DNA of 64,000 bases. Origin: Nodosilinea sp. E11 (GTDB lineage Bacteria; Cyanobacteriota; Cyanobacteriia; Phormidesmidales; Phormidesmidaceae). The position numbers and the translations under genes are program-made. The notes beneath the pieces were generated by a model, which was not told the DNA's origin, searched no databases, and worked only from the letters and a program-made list of their open reading frames with translations. Location: positions 614,001-678,000 of the forward strand of contig NZ_CP136520.1 in the NCBI RefSeq assembly GCF_032813545.1, read 5' to 3'. Of the stretch, positions 1 to 9,466 are shown one piece after another; positions within the stretch are counted from its first letter, which is position 1; every line of letters begins with the position of its first letter.

Positions 1-681
1 GCGAGGAATATTGAGGGGCGACTGGGTCTTAAACGCCTCAGCGAAGCCGGGGGGCAGCAGCGTAGGGGGAGCCGCCAAATGCACCTCAGCCCCGCAGGCG
101 GTCAGACACCACAGGTTAGAGCGGGCCACCCGCGAGTGCAAAATGTCGCCCACCAAGGCAATTTTCTTGCCCGCCAGCAACGCTGCCGTCGGTTGTTCCG
201 GATTTAGGGTCAGCCCCAGTGTGAATAGATCGAGTAGCGCTTGGGACGGGTGAGCATGGAGGCCATCGCCCCCATTGAGCACCCCTACGCCAGTATTGAG
301 CCGGTCCATCTCGGCGGCGATTACCTGGGGTACTCCGGCCTCCTGGTGGCGAATCACCATCAGGTTGGTACCCATGGCTAGGTAGGTCTTGGCGGTGTCT
401 AGAATGGTCTCACCCTTAGTCAGCGACGACGTGCCGGGGGCAAAATTGAGCACATCTGCCGACAGGCGCTTAGCAGCTAGCTCAAAGCTGCTGCGGGTGC
501 GAGTTGAGGGCTCAAAAAACATGTTGGTGACTACCACCCCCTGGAGAGCGGGCACCTTACGAGTGCGGCGCGATAGCACCTGCCAAAAGCTCACCGCCGT
601 TTCCATCACCGTTTCTAACTCTGCCGCCGTAAAATCGGCCAGCGACAAGATATGTCGTCGATTCCAGGAAGCACTTACCAT
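1..681 (-). CDS. pyrB: Aspartate carbamoyltransferase catalytic chain, 5' part only
   Basis: Cytosolic enzyme joining carbamoyl phosphate and L-aspartate to N-carbamoyl-aspartate, the committed step of pyrimidine synthesis. The 227 visible residues carry the carbamoyl-phosphate loop STRTR (59-63), HPSQ (144-147) and HSRVARSN (182-189), all hallmarks of the family. The family is usually about 310-340 residues, so roughly the last third lies beyond the left edge. The start ATG gives the expected short N-terminus ([14 protein letters not shown]). It overlaps the ATG of the divergent lipoprotein gene inside a shared CATG, so each promoter would lie within or next to the other gene. Identification is secure; only the missing 3' end is unknown. 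Confidence 0.96.
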   Translation of the reverse strand, partial: MVSASWNRRHILSLADFTAAELETVMETAVSFWQVLSRRTRKVPALQGVVVTNMFFEPSTRTRSSFELAAKRLSADVLNFAPGTSSLTKGETILDTAKTYLAMGTNLMVIRHQEAGVPQVIAAEMDRLNTGVGVLNGGDGLHAHPSQALLDLFTLGLTLNPEQPTAALLAGKKIALVGDILHSRVARSNLWCLTACGAEVHLAAPPTLLPPGFAEAFKTQSPLNIPR

Positions 682-1375
682 GACCCGTTGTCTAAGCCCA
701 GTGAAACACCGTCATCACCATACCTGGCCTTGGGCCTCTGGCGTCATTGGCTTCGTTATTCTGGGCCTGATAGGCGGCTGCACTGGCAGCCAAGACACCC
801 TCCTCAGCGACCAACCCCCGGCCACTCCCCCTTCACCGCCGCCAGAACACCTTGCTGTACCCACAGATGCTGCGGCCTCTGCCCCCGAGAATGCCCCCGA
901 AAGCGCCCCCGACAACGCTGGCACGGGTCGGTTTCTCGCCTCGCTCTCCAGCCCAGCCCCTACCCTACTGGCGGCCAGCCACACGGTGCAGGCCCGCGCC
1001 CGGCGGCTGGTAATCCCCACCGACCCGGTGGCGGTCGATCTCTACACCCTCGACTCTACCTGCGATCGCTACCAGATTGAACCCATTCAGGTACCCCGGG
1101 CCCAGAGTATGGAACACACCGTGGCTCTAATTTTGGCAGAGCAAGCCAGTCCCAGTCTCGGCCTTTCGGGCTACCGGGTGAGCTTTGCCCCGGAAACCAA
1201 AACCGTCACCATTGACCTGCGAGTGGCCCGCGACGCAGGGCGGGTGCTGCAATCGCTGTCGATGTGCGAGCAAAGGGCGCTGCTGGGCAGTTTGCGAGAA
1301 ACCCTAATCAACCAGCCCGACTGGCAGATCGAGGCGGTGACCTTTACCAACCGAGGCCATGCCCTACTTCTGTAG
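680..1375 (+). CDS. GerMN-domain lipoprotein
   Basis: A 231-residue exported lipoprotein. A charged His-rich N-terminus is followed by a hydrophobic stretch and a lipobox ending in C34 (LIGGC), then a Pro/Ala-rich linker to about residue 110. The C-terminal 120 residues resemble the GerMN domain ([16 protein letters not shown] near its start, [10 protein letters not shown] near its end), found in bacterial spore-germination lipoproteins and in many cyanobacterial envelope proteins of unknown role. The frame stays open upstream, but that stretch is antisense to pyrB and would bury the signal peptide, so the ATG just before TRCLSPVKH is preferred. It converges on the P-type ATPase gene with a 38-bp gap. 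Confidence 0.8.
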   Translation: MTRCLSPVKHRHHHTWPWASGVIGFVILGLIGGCTGSQDTLLSDQPPATPPSPPPEHLAVPTDAAASAPENAPESAPDNAGTGRFLASLSSPAPTLLAASHTVQARARRLVIPTDPVAVDLYTLDSTCDRYQIEPIQVPRAQSMEHTVALILAEQASPSLGLSGYRVSFAPETKTVTIDLRVARDAGRVLQSLSMCEQRALLGSLRETLINQPDWQIEAVTFTNRGHALLL

Positions 1376-1413
1376 GTGAAATCTATCGCTCTGCGGCTAT
1401 TTTTTGCGGTGGG

Positions 1414-4170
1414 CTAGTTTTGCGGGTTGAGTCGGTTGGCAATCAGGGCGACGACAATCATCGGCAGCGATACCCCAAGGCAGATCAGCCATTGGTTGAG
1501 GGTTAGGGGCGCAGTAGAGAACAGGAAGTTCATCAGGCCCACCTGGCTAAAGATGATTTGAAAGATAATCGCCACCACAATGCCGTAGCCGATCGCCGAG
1601 ACATCGCCCAGGGGCACCTTGAGCCCGCGCAGGCGAGCCGCCACCGAGGCCCAAAACTGGCTGATGCTGAGCAAGTAGATAATTCGCCCGGCCACCAGAG
1701 CCTGAATCGCCATAGTGCGAGCCAGGGGAATGTCGCCCGTGGTGCGGCGAATCCACTCAAACATACCGAAGATCAAAATCCAGTTGAATACTGAGATTAA
1801 GACGATGCGCTTGAGCAAGTCTTTGGAGAGCAGCGGCTCGTTGGGGTTGCGCGGCGGACGATTCATTAAATTGTGCGACTTGGGCTCAAAGGCCAAGGGC
1901 ACGGTCATGGCGATGGAGTTGACCATGTTCAGCCACAGCACTTGTAGCGAGAGAATCGGCAGTACGTCGCCGCGCCCGATCAGCACGCTGAGCAGAATGG
2001 TCATTGACTCGCCACCGTTGACCGGCAGAATGAAGGCGATCGCCTTCATCAGGTTGCGAAACACATTGCGCCCCTCTTCCACCGCCGCCTCAATCGAGGC
2101 AAAGTTATCGTCGGTGAGAATCATATCGGCGGCTTCTTTGGCCACCTCGGTACCGGCATTGCCCATGGCGATGCCAATGTCGGCCTGTTTTAGGGCGGGG
2201 GCATCGTTGACGCCGTCGCCGGTCATCGCCACAATGTGGCCCTTCGATTGCAGGGCCTCCACCAGGCGCAGCTTTTGCTCAGGGGCGACGCGGGCAAACA
2301 CGGCCCCATTCTGCACGGCGTTGGTGAGTTCCGACTGTTCTAACTGGGCCAGGTCTCGACCGGTGTAGGCGATTACCTCGTCGAGCATGCTCAGGTTCAT
2401 GCGATCGGCGATCGCTGCGGCTGTCACCTTATGGTCGCCCGTGATCATCTTCACCTCAATGCCTGCGGTCTTGCAGGCCTGCACCGCCTTGATCGCCTCG
2501 GCGCGGGGCGGGTCGATCATGCCCTGGAGGCCCAAGAAGGCCATGCCTTCTTTTAGATCTGCGTGGTCAATGTGGTGGCCGCGAAAGGCCTTGCCCGCAA
2601 AGGCCAGCACCCGCAACCCCCGCGAGGCCATGCGCTCAGCCTGTAGCAAAATGCGATCGCGCCCTGCATCATCGAGGGGGGCAGCGGTACCGTCAGAGCC
2701 CAGCAGGCGATCGCAGCGGCCCACCACCGCCTCCACCGAACCCTTCGCCAGCAGCCACTGGCCCTCGGTATCCTGCTGGTGCAGGGTGGCCATGTACTGA
2801 AACTCAGACTCGAAGGGGATGCTGTCGATGCGCGGGTAGCTGTGGTTGAGCTCTGTGCGGTCAAACTTAGCCTTGCGGGCGGCCACCAGCAGCGCCCCCT
2901 CGGTGGGGTCGCCCACCACGCCCCAGGCGCGATCTTTGTGCTCTAGTTCGGAATCATTGCAGAGCATGCCCACGATCAGGCACTGGCGCAGAGGCGCAGG
3001 CATGGCATCGAGGGGTAACGGGTTATCTTCGCCGTCGCGCAGTTCGCCGTGGGGGTTGTAGCCCTCGCCGGTCAGATCGTAGTGGCGATCGCCCGCGTAG
3101 ATACTCTGTACCGTCATTTGGTTTTCGGTCAGGGTGCCGGTTTTATCAGAGCAGATCACCGTGGCGCTGCCCAGGGTTTCGACCGCAGGCAGCTTGCGCA
3201 CAATGGCGTTGCGGCGGGCCATGCGCGACACCCCAATCGCCAGGGTAATGGTGACCACAGCGGGCAACCCCTCAGGAATGGCGCTCACCGCCAGGGCCAC
3301 GGCAGCCTCAAACATTTGCAGCGGCGAGTTGCCCCAAGCCATCCCCACCGCAAAGGTCAGGGCCGCCACGCCCAAAATGACGTAGAGCAGGGTTTTGCTA
3401 AAGCGGTCAAACTTGCGGGTCAGGGGCGTGACCAGAGTAGTGCTCTCGTTCATCAGCTTCGAGATCCGCCCGGTTTCGGTATTGAGACCGGTTTCGACCA
3501 CAATGCCTTCGCCCTGACCAAAGGTGACAAAGCTGCCCGCGTAGGCCATGTTGTGGCGCTCGGCTAGGGGCGTATCGGCGGCCAGCGATTCTAAATGGGG
3601 CTGCTTTTCCACCGCCACCGACTCGCCGGTCAGGCTCGACTCGTTGATTTGCAGGGTGCGGCCCCGCAGCAGGCGTAGATCGGCGGGCACCTTGTCGCCG
3701 GAGGTCAGCAGCACAATGTCGCCGGGCACCAGATCCCGCGACGACACCTGCATCTGCTGGCCGTCACGGCGCACCATGGCATCGGTGGTGACGGAGGAAG
3801 CCAGGGCTGCGATCGCGTTTTCGGCCTTAGACTCTTGCACAAAGCCGATGATGGCGTTGATCACCGTCACGCCCCAGATCACCCCGGCGTTTACCCAGGA
3901 GCCTAGCAGCGCCTTGATTAGACCGGCAATCAGCAGAATGTAGAGCAGCGGCTGATTAAATTGCAGCAAAAACAAGACGATCGCGGGCTTGCCTGCCTTA
4001 CCCTTTAGCTCGTTGGCCCCGTAGCGCTCTAGCCGAGACTGGGCCTCCTGGGCTGACAGCCCAGTCTCGGGGTCAACCCCTAGCTGCTGGGTAATCTTTT
4101 GGCCTTCAAGCTGGTGCCAGATCAGGGTGGGGCGGTCTTGGGGTTTGGGGGTCGAAAGCTGTTGAGTCAC
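1414..4170 (-). CDS. Type II P-type cation-transporting ATPase (PacL/PMR1-like)
   Basis: An integral membrane pump that moves a cation, probably Ca2+, using ATP. The 918 residues show the whole type II architecture: N-terminal cation-ATPase domain, actuator loop TGES (181-184), PEGLP in the fourth membrane helix (299-303), phosphorylated D342 in DKTGTLTE, hinge motif TGDGVNDAP, and a C-terminal block of membrane helices ending [16 protein letters not shown] is the calcium-site motif of SERCA/PMR1-type pumps, so Ca2+ or Mn2+ is more likely than a heavy metal, but the exact ion cannot be read from sequence. It stands alone, with a 439-bp gap upstream that contains a dispersed repeat. Confidence 0.9.
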   Translation of the reverse strand: MTQQLSTPKPQDRPTLIWHQLEGQKITQQLGVDPETGLSAQEAQSRLERYGANELKGKAGKPAIVLFLLQFNQPLLYILLIAGLIKALLGSWVNAGVIWGVTVINAIIGFVQESKAENAIAALASSVTTDAMVRRDGQQMQVSSRDLVPGDIVLLTSGDKVPADLRLLRGRTLQINESSLTGESVAVEKQPHLESLAADTPLAERHNMAYAGSFVTFGQGEGIVVETGLNTETGRISKLMNESTTLVTPLTRKFDRFSKTLLYVILGVAALTFAVGMAWGNSPLQMFEAAVALAVSAIPEGLPAVVTITLAIGVSRMARRNAIVRKLPAVETLGSATVICSDKTGTLTENQMTVQSIYAGDRHYDLTGEGYNPHGELRDGEDNPLPLDAMPAPLRQCLIVGMLCNDSELEHKDRAWGVVGDPTEGALLVAARKAKFDRTELNHSYPRIDSIPFESEFQYMATLHQQDTEGQWLLAKGSVEAVVGRCDRLLGSDGTAAPLDDAGRDRILLQAERMASRGLRVLAFAGKAFRGHHIDHADLKEGMAFLGLQGMIDPPRAEAIKAVQACKTAGIEVKMITGDHKVTAAAIADRMNLSMLDEVIAYTGRDLAQLEQSELTNAVQNGAVFARVAPEQKLRLVEALQSKGHIVAMTGDGVNDAPALKQADIGIAMGNAGTEVAKEAADMILTDDNFASIEAAVEEGRNVFRNLMKAIAFILPVNGGESMTILLSVLIGRGDVLPILSLQVLWLNMVNSIAMTVPLAFEPKSHNLMNRPPRNPNEPLLSKDLLKRIVLISVFNWILIFGMFEWIRRTTGDIPLARTMAIQALVAGRIIYLLSISQFWASVAARLRGLKVPLGDVSAIGYGIVVAIIFQIIFSQVGLMNFLFSTAPLTLNQWLICLGVSLPMIVVALIANRLNPQN

Positions 4171-4609
4171 AGCTAGAGTCTCCGTCGGTGGGCAGGATGC
4201 GCCTAGGCTTCAGGCGACTTCTGGAAAACTTTCTCCCTAATGGTGGGCAGTGCCCACCCTACGGTGGCTACAGTCGTCGGATACAGCGGGGAGCTTCTTT
4301 TCTAGAAATCTCCTTAAGAGCCTGGTCACTCAAATCAGCCAAAAGGAAGGGGCTAATTTATTACCCTAGTCCAATTTCTAAACCTGGGCTTCCATCGACA
4401 GACGTAGCCAAGAGAGATTGGGGGAGAGCGCCAGAATAAGCCCAGGCCAATACCTCTACGGTAAGGGGTAGGGCTTGGCCCAGACCGGGTTCGACACCAG
4501 AATTAACTCTCGCAGCGGCAGGCGAGATACCCTCGACGCCACCCGAGGATTGCCTAAATTGGGCTATCCTAACTACCGTGCCGCAGAGCCATGACACCTA
4601 GGGAAAGCC
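4171..4609. other. Intergenic region between ATPase and mgtE
   Basis: About 440 bases between divergent genes, expected to hold both promoters. The ATPase-proximal part contains the dispersed repeat listed separately. I see no convincing ORF; the open frames here look non-coding, and one encodes only the translated repeat. No clear hairpin terminator or RNA gene was recognised. Confidence 0.5.
4211..4263 (+). repeat. Dispersed repeat containing GGTGGGCAGTGCCCACC palindrome, copy 1
   Basis: It consists of CAGGCGACTTCTGGAAAACT followed by TTCTCCC, a short variable part, and the palindrome TGGTGGGCAGTGCCCACCCT. A near-identical copy lies in the opposite orientation at 55783-55833. The palindromic half alone occurs twice more at 9338-9405. 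Read as protein it gives RRLLENFLP..GG.CPPY, which appears at the start of spurious ORFs here and upstream of the NodS-like gene. Confidence 0.8.
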
Positions 4610-5956
4610 ATGATTAACGAGGCCGCCCAAGCACAACTGCAAACGCTGCTCGAGGCAGGCCGCTTTGACGCAGCCCAGGCCTTGCTGAAGCCGATGCAGT
4701 CTGCTGACGTAGCCGACGCCATTGACGAGCTGCCCGAAACCCTTCAGGCGGTGGCCTTTCGCCTGTTGCCCAAGGATGAGGCGATCGAGGTATACGAGTA
4801 TTTGCCGGGGCGAGTGCAGCAGTCGCTGCTCGAAGACTTTAAAAACCCCGAGCTGCTAGAAATCATCGATCGCATGTCGCCCGACGATCGCGCCCGGCTG
4901 TTCGACGAACTGCCTGCCAAGGTGGTGAAGCGGCTCACTCAGCAGCTCAGCCCCGCCGAGCGTGAGGCCACCGCCCGCCTACTGGGCTACCCCCCCGACA
5001 GCGCCGGGCGGATTATGACCTCAGAGTTTGTGGCCCTGCGCGAAACCTTCACCGTCGAGCAGGCCCTCGATCGCATTCGCCACCTGGCCGAAACCTCCGA
5101 GACCATCTACACCCTCTACGTGCTCGACGATTCTCGCCACCTAATTGGTGCCCTCTCGCTGCGCGATCTGGTGGTAGCCCAGCCCGATCGGACCCTACAA
5201 GACCTGATGCGGCGCGAGATGGTCTACGTGCACACCGACACCGACCAAGAAGAAGCGGCCCGCCTGATTCAGCGCTACGACTTTTTGGCGCTGCCCGTGG
5301 TCGATAGCGAGCAGCGCCTAGTCGGCATTGTCACGATTGATGACCTGATGGACGTGCTCGAAGCCGAGGGCACCGAAGACATCTATACCGCAGGCGGGGT
5401 GCAGAGCGGCGGCGACAGCTACTTTCAAACCAATCTGATCACCGTGGCGCGCAAGCGAGTGGTGTGGCTGTTTATTTTGCTAATTACCAACACCGGCACC
5501 AGCGCCGTGATCAAAGGGCAGGAAGAACTGCTTGAACAGGTGGTGATTTTGGCGGCGTTCATTCCGCTGCTAATTGACGCCGGGGGCAACGTCGGTGCCC
5601 AATCGTCAACAGTGGTGATTCGCGGCTTAAATACTGACGAAGTCAGGTCGTCGCAAATGGTGAATATCGTCTGGCGCGAAACCCTAGCCGGAGCCATGCT
5701 GGGGGTGCTGCTGGGTATCGCCGTCACGGTGTGGGCCTACTTCCTCCAGGGCGACTGGGGTGTGGCCCTGTCGGTGGGCATTAGCCTGATTGCAATTTCG
5801 GTGCTGGCCTCCTTCGCGGGGTCGGCCCTGCCGTTTTTGTTTAAGGCACTCAAATTTGACCCCGCGCTGATGTCGGCCCCTTTCATTACCACGGCGGTAG
5901 ATGTGCTCGGGGTGCTGATCTATCTCAATGTGGCGGGGGCAATTTTGGGGATTTAG
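4610..5956 (+). CDS. mgtE: Magnesium transporter MgtE
   Basis: Mg2+-gated magnesium channel of the inner membrane. The 448 residues match the family length. An N-terminal superhelical MgtE_N domain (about 15-130, including [12 protein letters not shown]) precedes two CBS domains (about 135-255, with TLYVLDD and [18 protein letters not shown]). A connecting helix and five membrane helices follow (about 280-448, including [21 protein letters not shown], the conserved pore-region signature). Cytosolic Mg2+ binding to the N and CBS domains closes the pore in characterised members. It is a single gene followed by an array of short repeats before queC. Confidence 0.95.
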   Translation: MINEAAQAQLQTLLEAGRFDAAQALLKPMQSADVADAIDELPETLQAVAFRLLPKDEAIEVYEYLPGRVQQSLLEDFKNPELLEIIDRMSPDDRARLFDELPAKVVKRLTQQLSPAEREATARLLGYPPDSAGRIMTSEFVALRETFTVEQALDRIRHLAETSETIYTLYVLDDSRHLIGALSLRDLVVAQPDRTLQDLMRREMVYVHTDTDQEEAARLIQRYDFLALPVVDSEQRLVGIVTIDDLMDVLEAEGTEDIYTAGGVQSGGDSYFQTNLITVARKRVVWLFILLITNTGTSAVIKGQEELLEQVVILAAFIPLLIDAGGNVGAQSSTVVIRGLNTDEVRSSQMVNIVWRETLAGAMLGVLLGIAVTVWAYFLQGDWGVALSVGISLIAISVLASFAGSALPFLFKALKFDPALMSAPFITTAVDVLGVLIYLNVAGAILGI

Positions 5957-5998
5957 GGGGCGGGGGCGGGGGCTAGGTGGCAGGTTGCCAAGTCGGAA

Positions 5999-6176
5999 CC
6001 CGAACAACCCACCCTTGCCCCTCCCAGGAGGGGATACCCGATACCCGAACAACCCACCCCTGCCCCTCCCAGGAGGGGATACCCAATACCCAATACCCGA
6101 TACCCGGAACCCGAACAACCCACCCCTGCCCCTCCCAGGAGGGGATACCCGATACCCAATACCCGAACCCATACCC
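5999..6176 (+). repeat. Three copies of a CCCCTCC-CA-GGAGGGG hairpin unit with ATACCC heptamers
   Basis: Three near-identical units of about 45 bases (CGAACAACCCACCCCTGCCC, then a perfect 7-bp stem CCCCTCC/GGAGGGG with loop CA, then GATACCCGATACC). Units 2 and 3 are separated by extra ATACCCA/ATACCCG heptamers. Short tandem heptamers are common in cyanobacterial intergenic DNA. The array fills the mgtE-queC gap and runs right up to the queC start codon, so it forms the queC leader. Confidence 0.85.
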
Positions 6177-6878
6177 ATGTCCCACCCAACCGCGATTGTG
6201 TTACTTTCTGGTGGCCTCGACTCGGCTACCGCTGCCGCTCAGGCGATCGCCGATGGCTTTGCCCTCACCGCTCTGTCTTTCAACTATGGTCAGCGGCACC
6301 AGCGAGAGCTAGAGGCGGCGAAGGCGGTGGCACAGCATTTTGCGATCGCCGATCACCGCTTTATCGATGTCAACCTGGCCCAGTGGGGCGCGTCATCGCT
6401 CACCGACTTGACCCAGACCCTGCCCCAGGCAGCCCCCCAAGCTGACATTGAGGCGGGCATTCCCTCCACCTATGTGCCGGGGCGCAATACGGTGTTTATC
6501 GCCCTGGCTCTGGCTCTGGCTGAAGCCAAGGGGGCCAAAGCGGTGTACCTGGGTATCAACGCGGTCGATTATTCCGGCTATCCCGACTGTCGGCCTGAGT
6601 ACCTGGCGGCGTTTCAGCAGCTGGCGCAGCTTTCGTCCAAGGCGGGGCTAGAGGGTCATGCGCCCCAGCTCGTGGCCCCCCTGGTGACAGACTCTAAAGT
6701 GGATATTGTGCGGCGGGCTGTGGCGCTGGGGGTACCGATCGCCGCAACCTGGTCATGCTACGAGGGTGGGGCTGTGCCCTGTGGGCGCTGTGACTCGTGC
6801 CGAATTCGCGATCGCGCCTTGATCGAAGCGGGCTATCCCGAGTTGGCCAGCCCCATCGTGAGCCAGGCATGCCCCTAG
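6177..6878 (+). CDS. queC: 7-cyano-7-deazaguanine synthase QueC
   Basis: Converts 7-carboxy-7-deazaguanine to preQ0 with ammonia and ATP, in queuosine and deazaguanine synthesis. The 233 residues contain the PP-loop SGGLDS (11-16), SFNYGQRH, the PGRNTVF segment, and the zinc site C194, C202, C205, C208 ([15 protein letters not shown]). The frame is open for 83 codons upstream, but those encode only mgtE 3' sequence and the translated repeat array, so the ATG before SHPTAIVLL is the start. No Shine-Dalgarno sequence is visible because the repeat reaches the ATG. queD, queE and queF are not in the window. Confidence 0.95.
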   Translation: MSHPTAIVLLSGGLDSATAAAQAIADGFALTALSFNYGQRHQRELEAAKAVAQHFAIADHRFIDVNLAQWGASSLTDLTQTLPQAAPQADIEAGIPSTYVPGRNTVFIALALALAEAKGAKAVYLGINAVDYSGYPDCRPEYLAAFQQLAQLSSKAGLEGHAPQLVAPLVTDSKVDIVRRAVALGVPIAATWSCYEGGAVPCGRCDSCRIRDRALIEAGYPELASPIVSQACP

Positions 6879-6987
6879 TTTTTTGACAGTGCCCGTAGGG
6901 GAATGTGGCACAGTGTAATAAGCTGCATGGCAGGCCCTGCCCTCAGATAGTAGACAACGCTTGCACAACCCCTCTGTACCCTCGCCT

Positions 6988-7863
6988 ATGCCCTGGCCTC
7001 GAATAATTAGCGGATTGGTCGCCATTGTGGTTGCCCTGACCATGATTGGGCTGGGGGGTTGGTACTTTACCCTGGGGTTTGGGGTGCTGATCTTTTTGGG
7101 TCAGCTCGAAATTTTTGCGCTAGTCAAGGCAAAGGGCATTTTGCCGGCGACCAAAACTACCCTGGTCGTCAGCCAGCTGTTGCTCATCACCGCCCACCTG
7201 TCACCCAACCTGGCCGATGCGCTGCTGCCCATCAGCGGTACCTTTATCTGTTTTTATTTGCTGTTTCAACCCCAGGTCGCCACGATTGCCGACGTGGCAG
7301 CATCGATTTTGGGCCTGTTCTACGGTGGCTACCTACCCAGCTTTTGGGTGCGCCTAAGAGATCTCGGCGATGCCAGTGCAACCGCTCTGCCCCTAGGCGG
7401 CTATTGGCCCGAGACCTGGCCCCCTGACCTCAATGCGCTTCCCTATGGGCTAGTGATCACCCTGCTGGCCTTTGCCTGTATCTGGGCCTCCGACATTGGG
7501 GCCTACACCGCCGGAAAAATGATTGGCCGCACGCCGCTGTCAAACATCAGCCCGAAGAAAACTGTAGAGGGGGCAGCTTTTGGCATGCTGGGCAGTACGG
7601 TCGTAGCCATTGTCGGCAGCTACTGGCTGCAATGGCCTTTCTGGCTAATGACTGGAGCTGCTCTAGGCCTCATGGTGGGTACCTCTAGCCTACTGGGCGA
7701 CCTAACCGAATCGCTGATGAAAAGAGATGCCGGGGTCAAAGACTCTGGAGCCCTGATCCCCGGCCACGGCGGTATTCTAGACCGCACCGATAGCTATGTG
7801 TTTACGGGCGCACTGGTGTACTTTTTTGTTACCCTGCTGCTGCCCACGCTTTCTCAGGGTTAG
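6988..7863 (+). CDS. cdsA: Phosphatidate cytidylyltransferase (CDP-diacylglycerol synthase)
   Basis: Inner-membrane enzyme making CDP-diacylglycerol from phosphatidate and CTP, the precursor of phosphatidylglycerol. The 291 residues have about eight hydrophobic segments. Near the C-terminus is the family signature S-x-x-K-R-x4-K-D-S-G-x-x-x-P-G-H-G-G-x-x-D-R-x-D (SLMKRDAGVKDSG, then PGHGGILDRTDS). An in-frame TTG nine codons upstream is possible, but the ATG at MPWPRIISG fits the usual family start. The stop codon overlaps the stop of a small convergent gene. Confidence 0.93.
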   Translation: MPWPRIISGLVAIVVALTMIGLGGWYFTLGFGVLIFLGQLEIFALVKAKGILPATKTTLVVSQLLLITAHLSPNLADALLPISGTFICFYLLFQPQVATIADVAASILGLFYGGYLPSFWVRLRDLGDASATALPLGGYWPETWPPDLNALPYGLVITLLAFACIWASDIGAYTAGKMIGRTPLSNISPKKTVEGAAFGMLGSTVVAIVGSYWLQWPFWLMTGAALGLMVGTSSLLGDLTESLMKRDAGVKDSGALIPGHGGILDRTDSYVFTGALVYFFVTLLLPTLSQG

Positions 7864-7994
7864 CGACCCCGCATTTCCCAAAAGTTAAGCTCTTGGCGGA
7901 TGCGATCGCGCTCCTGGGGCGATGCAAACCGCAGCTGGTGGCGCAGTTCGCCAATTACCTGCCGCCGCTCACCCGAATTTTTAGGTTCCATCAT
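7860..7994 (-). CDS. Small basic protein of 44 residues, unknown
   Basis: A short ORF starting MMEPKNSGERRQVIGEL and ending NFWEMRGR. It is strongly charged and predicted helical (RHQLRFASPQERDRIRQEL). A GGAG sits five bases before the first ATG, a good ribosome-binding site, and the gene fills the cdsA-arsJ gap, overlapping the cdsA stop by three bases. A second ATG follows directly. I do not recognise the function. The ribosome-binding site and amphipathic composition argue that it is real. Confidence 0.55.
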   Translation of the reverse strand: MMEPKNSGERRQVIGELRHQLRFASPQERDRIRQELNFWEMRGR

Positions 7995-8073
7995 TTCGAC
8001 TCCAAACTGTAGCGATAGTTACAGTTTAGCCGAGGTAAGCGTGCAGTAAAGGCTCCCTTACAATTCTTTGGAT

Positions 8074-8101
8074 GTAGAGGCGTAGCATGCTACGCCCCTA
8101 C
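8074..8101. terminator. GTAG-GGCGTAGCATGCTACGCC-CTAC palindrome at the arsJ 3' end
   Basis: A near-perfect 28-base palindrome with one mismatch. The arsJ stop codon (TAG on the minus strand) lies inside it. It belongs to the GTAGGGGCG-type palindromes seen several times in this window. It can form a strong hairpin and may terminate or protect arsJ mRNA, but lacks a clear U-run. Confidence 0.5.
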
Positions 8102-9337
8102 GGGGTTCCTGACTTTAGGATCGGGCAGCTTAGTGGTGATCAGCGCCGCCGCCAGCACAAACAGACTCGACACCCATAGGCAGCCCACCAGGCCAAACCA
8201 CTGGTAAAACAGCCCCGAGGTAATCGTGCCCAGCAGCCGCCCGCCCGAGTTGGCCATGTAGTAAAAGCCCACATTCAGGGTCACGTCTTTGTCTTCGGTG
8301 TAGGCCAGTACCAGGTAGGAGTGCACCGCTGAGTTGAAAGCAAACACAATGCCGAACCCAATCAGGCCCACCGTCACCGCGATGTCGCCGCGCACGCCTA
8401 ACCTCAGCATTAGGGCAATAAAGGCGGGAATCGCCGTCAACATTGAGGTCCAAAACAGAATCGTCTTGGCCCTGGGCACCACTTTCCCGGCGCTGTTTTT
8501 TCGTAATAGCTGGGGTGCTAAAAACTGCACCATGCCGTAGCCAATTACCCAAATGGCCATATAGGTGCCCACCTGCATAAACCGCCAGCCCAGCACCTCG
8601 TACAAAAATACCGGCAGTGCCACCACAAACCACACGTCCCGCGAGCCGAACAAAAAGAACCGCGCCGCCGACAGCACGTTGATCTCCTTGCTCTTAGAAA
8701 ACAGCTGGCGAAAGGTCACTTTTTTGCCAATCTTGCCCATGCCCGCAGGCAGCAGCGACCCAGAGATCAAAATTACCCCCAGCACCGCCGCCTGAATCAG
8801 CAGTGCCGGGCGAAAGCCCACCCCCTCCAGCAGGGCCGCCCCCACAAAGAAACCCACCCCCTTCAGCGCATTTTTTGACCCGGTCAGCACCGCCACCCAT
8901 TTAAACAGCCGCGATTCGGCCTCTTTGGGCACCACCAGGCGAATGGCGCTCTTAGAACTCATCTTGGTCAGGTCTTTGGCAACGCCCGAAAATGCCTGGG
9001 TCAGCATCACAAAACCCACCTGCACCGGCACCGCCCAGTCGGCGTTCAAAAAGCTCAGCATCACCAGGGCAAAAATTTGCAGGGCAATGCCGCCGTAGAG
9101 GGTCTGCCGAATGCCCACCTGGGAGCCAATCCAGCCGCCCAGAAAATTGGTCACCACACCAAAAATTTCGTAGAAGAGAAACAGCATGGCGATCTCAAAG
9201 GGCGTGTAGCCCAGCACATGAAAGTGCAGCAGCACCATCATCCGCAGGGCACCGTCGGTGATGGTAAAGCCCCAGTAGGCGGCAGTGATGATCGCGTAGT
9301 TGCGCAGGCTCTCAGGCTTGAAGGTGGAGGGAGTCAT
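8090..9337 (-). CDS. arsJ: ArsJ, 1-arseno-3-phosphoglycerate efflux MFS transporter
   Basis: Inner-membrane major-facilitator protein of 415 residues. In the characterised pathway a partner GAPDH forms 1-arseno-3-phosphoglycerate from arsenate, and ArsJ exports this unstable ester. The N-terminus (RNYAIITAAYWGFTITDGAL) and the internal AKDLTKMSSKSA and SKNALKGVGFF segments are typical of ArsJ rather than generic MFS proteins. The start chosen is the ATG before TPSTFKPES; an upstream in-frame codon would only translate a repeat. It lies downstream of the GAPDH gene on the same strand, 129 bases away, which supports the assignment. No arsR, arsC or arsB is visible nearby. Confidence 0.9.
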   Translation of the reverse strand: MTPSTFKPESLRNYAIITAAYWGFTITDGALRMMVLLHFHVLGYTPFEIAMLFLFYEIFGVVTNFLGGWIGSQVGIRQTLYGGIALQIFALVMLSFLNADWAVPVQVGFVMLTQAFSGVAKDLTKMSSKSAIRLVVPKEAESRLFKWVAVLTGSKNALKGVGFFVGAALLEGVGFRPALLIQAAVLGVILISGSLLPAGMGKIGKKVTFRQLFSKSKEINVLSAARFFLFGSRDVWFVVALPVFLYEVLGWRFMQVGTYMAIWVIGYGMVQFLAPQLLRKNSAGKVVPRAKTILFWTSMLTAIPAFIALMLRLGVRGDIAVTVGLIGFGIVFAFNSAVHSYLVLAYTEDKDVTLNVGFYYMANSGGRLLGTITSGLFYQWFGLVGCLWVSSLFVLAAALITTKLPDPKVRNPVGA

Positions 9338-9405
9338 AGAGGTAGGGTGGGCACTGCCCACCATTCAATAAGAGGTAGAGGTAGGGTGGGCACTGCCCAC
9401 CATTC
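9338..9405. repeat. Two direct copies of GGTAGGGTGGGCACTGCCCACC between gapdh and arsJ
   Basis: Two 29-base copies with a 39-base period, each containing the perfect palindrome GGTGGGCACTGCCCACC. They lie in the gap between the two arsenate genes and just before the arsJ start, so any hairpin would form in a gapdh-arsJ transcript. The same core occurs at 4241-4260 and 55785-55803. Confidence 0.85.
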
Positions 9406-9466
9406 GATAGTGCTGCTGACCAGAACAATAAGGCTGCTGTCCAGAATTCGCACCAGAGCTAGGGGA

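Noticed and set aside
389-679. Upstream extension of the lipoprotein frame
   Set aside because: It is antisense to pyrB and would place 97 residues before the signal peptide.
4480-4510. tRNA-like GGGTTCGACACC
   Set aside because: Only the T-loop-like string is present; no cloverleaf can be drawn.
4361-4597. 78-codon minus-strand frame before mgtE
   Set aside because: No ribosome-binding site or recognisable family; composition looks random.
5999-6176. CRISPR array
   Set aside because: Repeats are adjacent, palindromic, unequal, without unique spacers, and there are no cas genes.
5684-6178. Long minus-strand frame with repeated GGLFGF-type peptide
   Set aside because: It is the translated hairpin/heptamer repeat array plus antisense mgtE.
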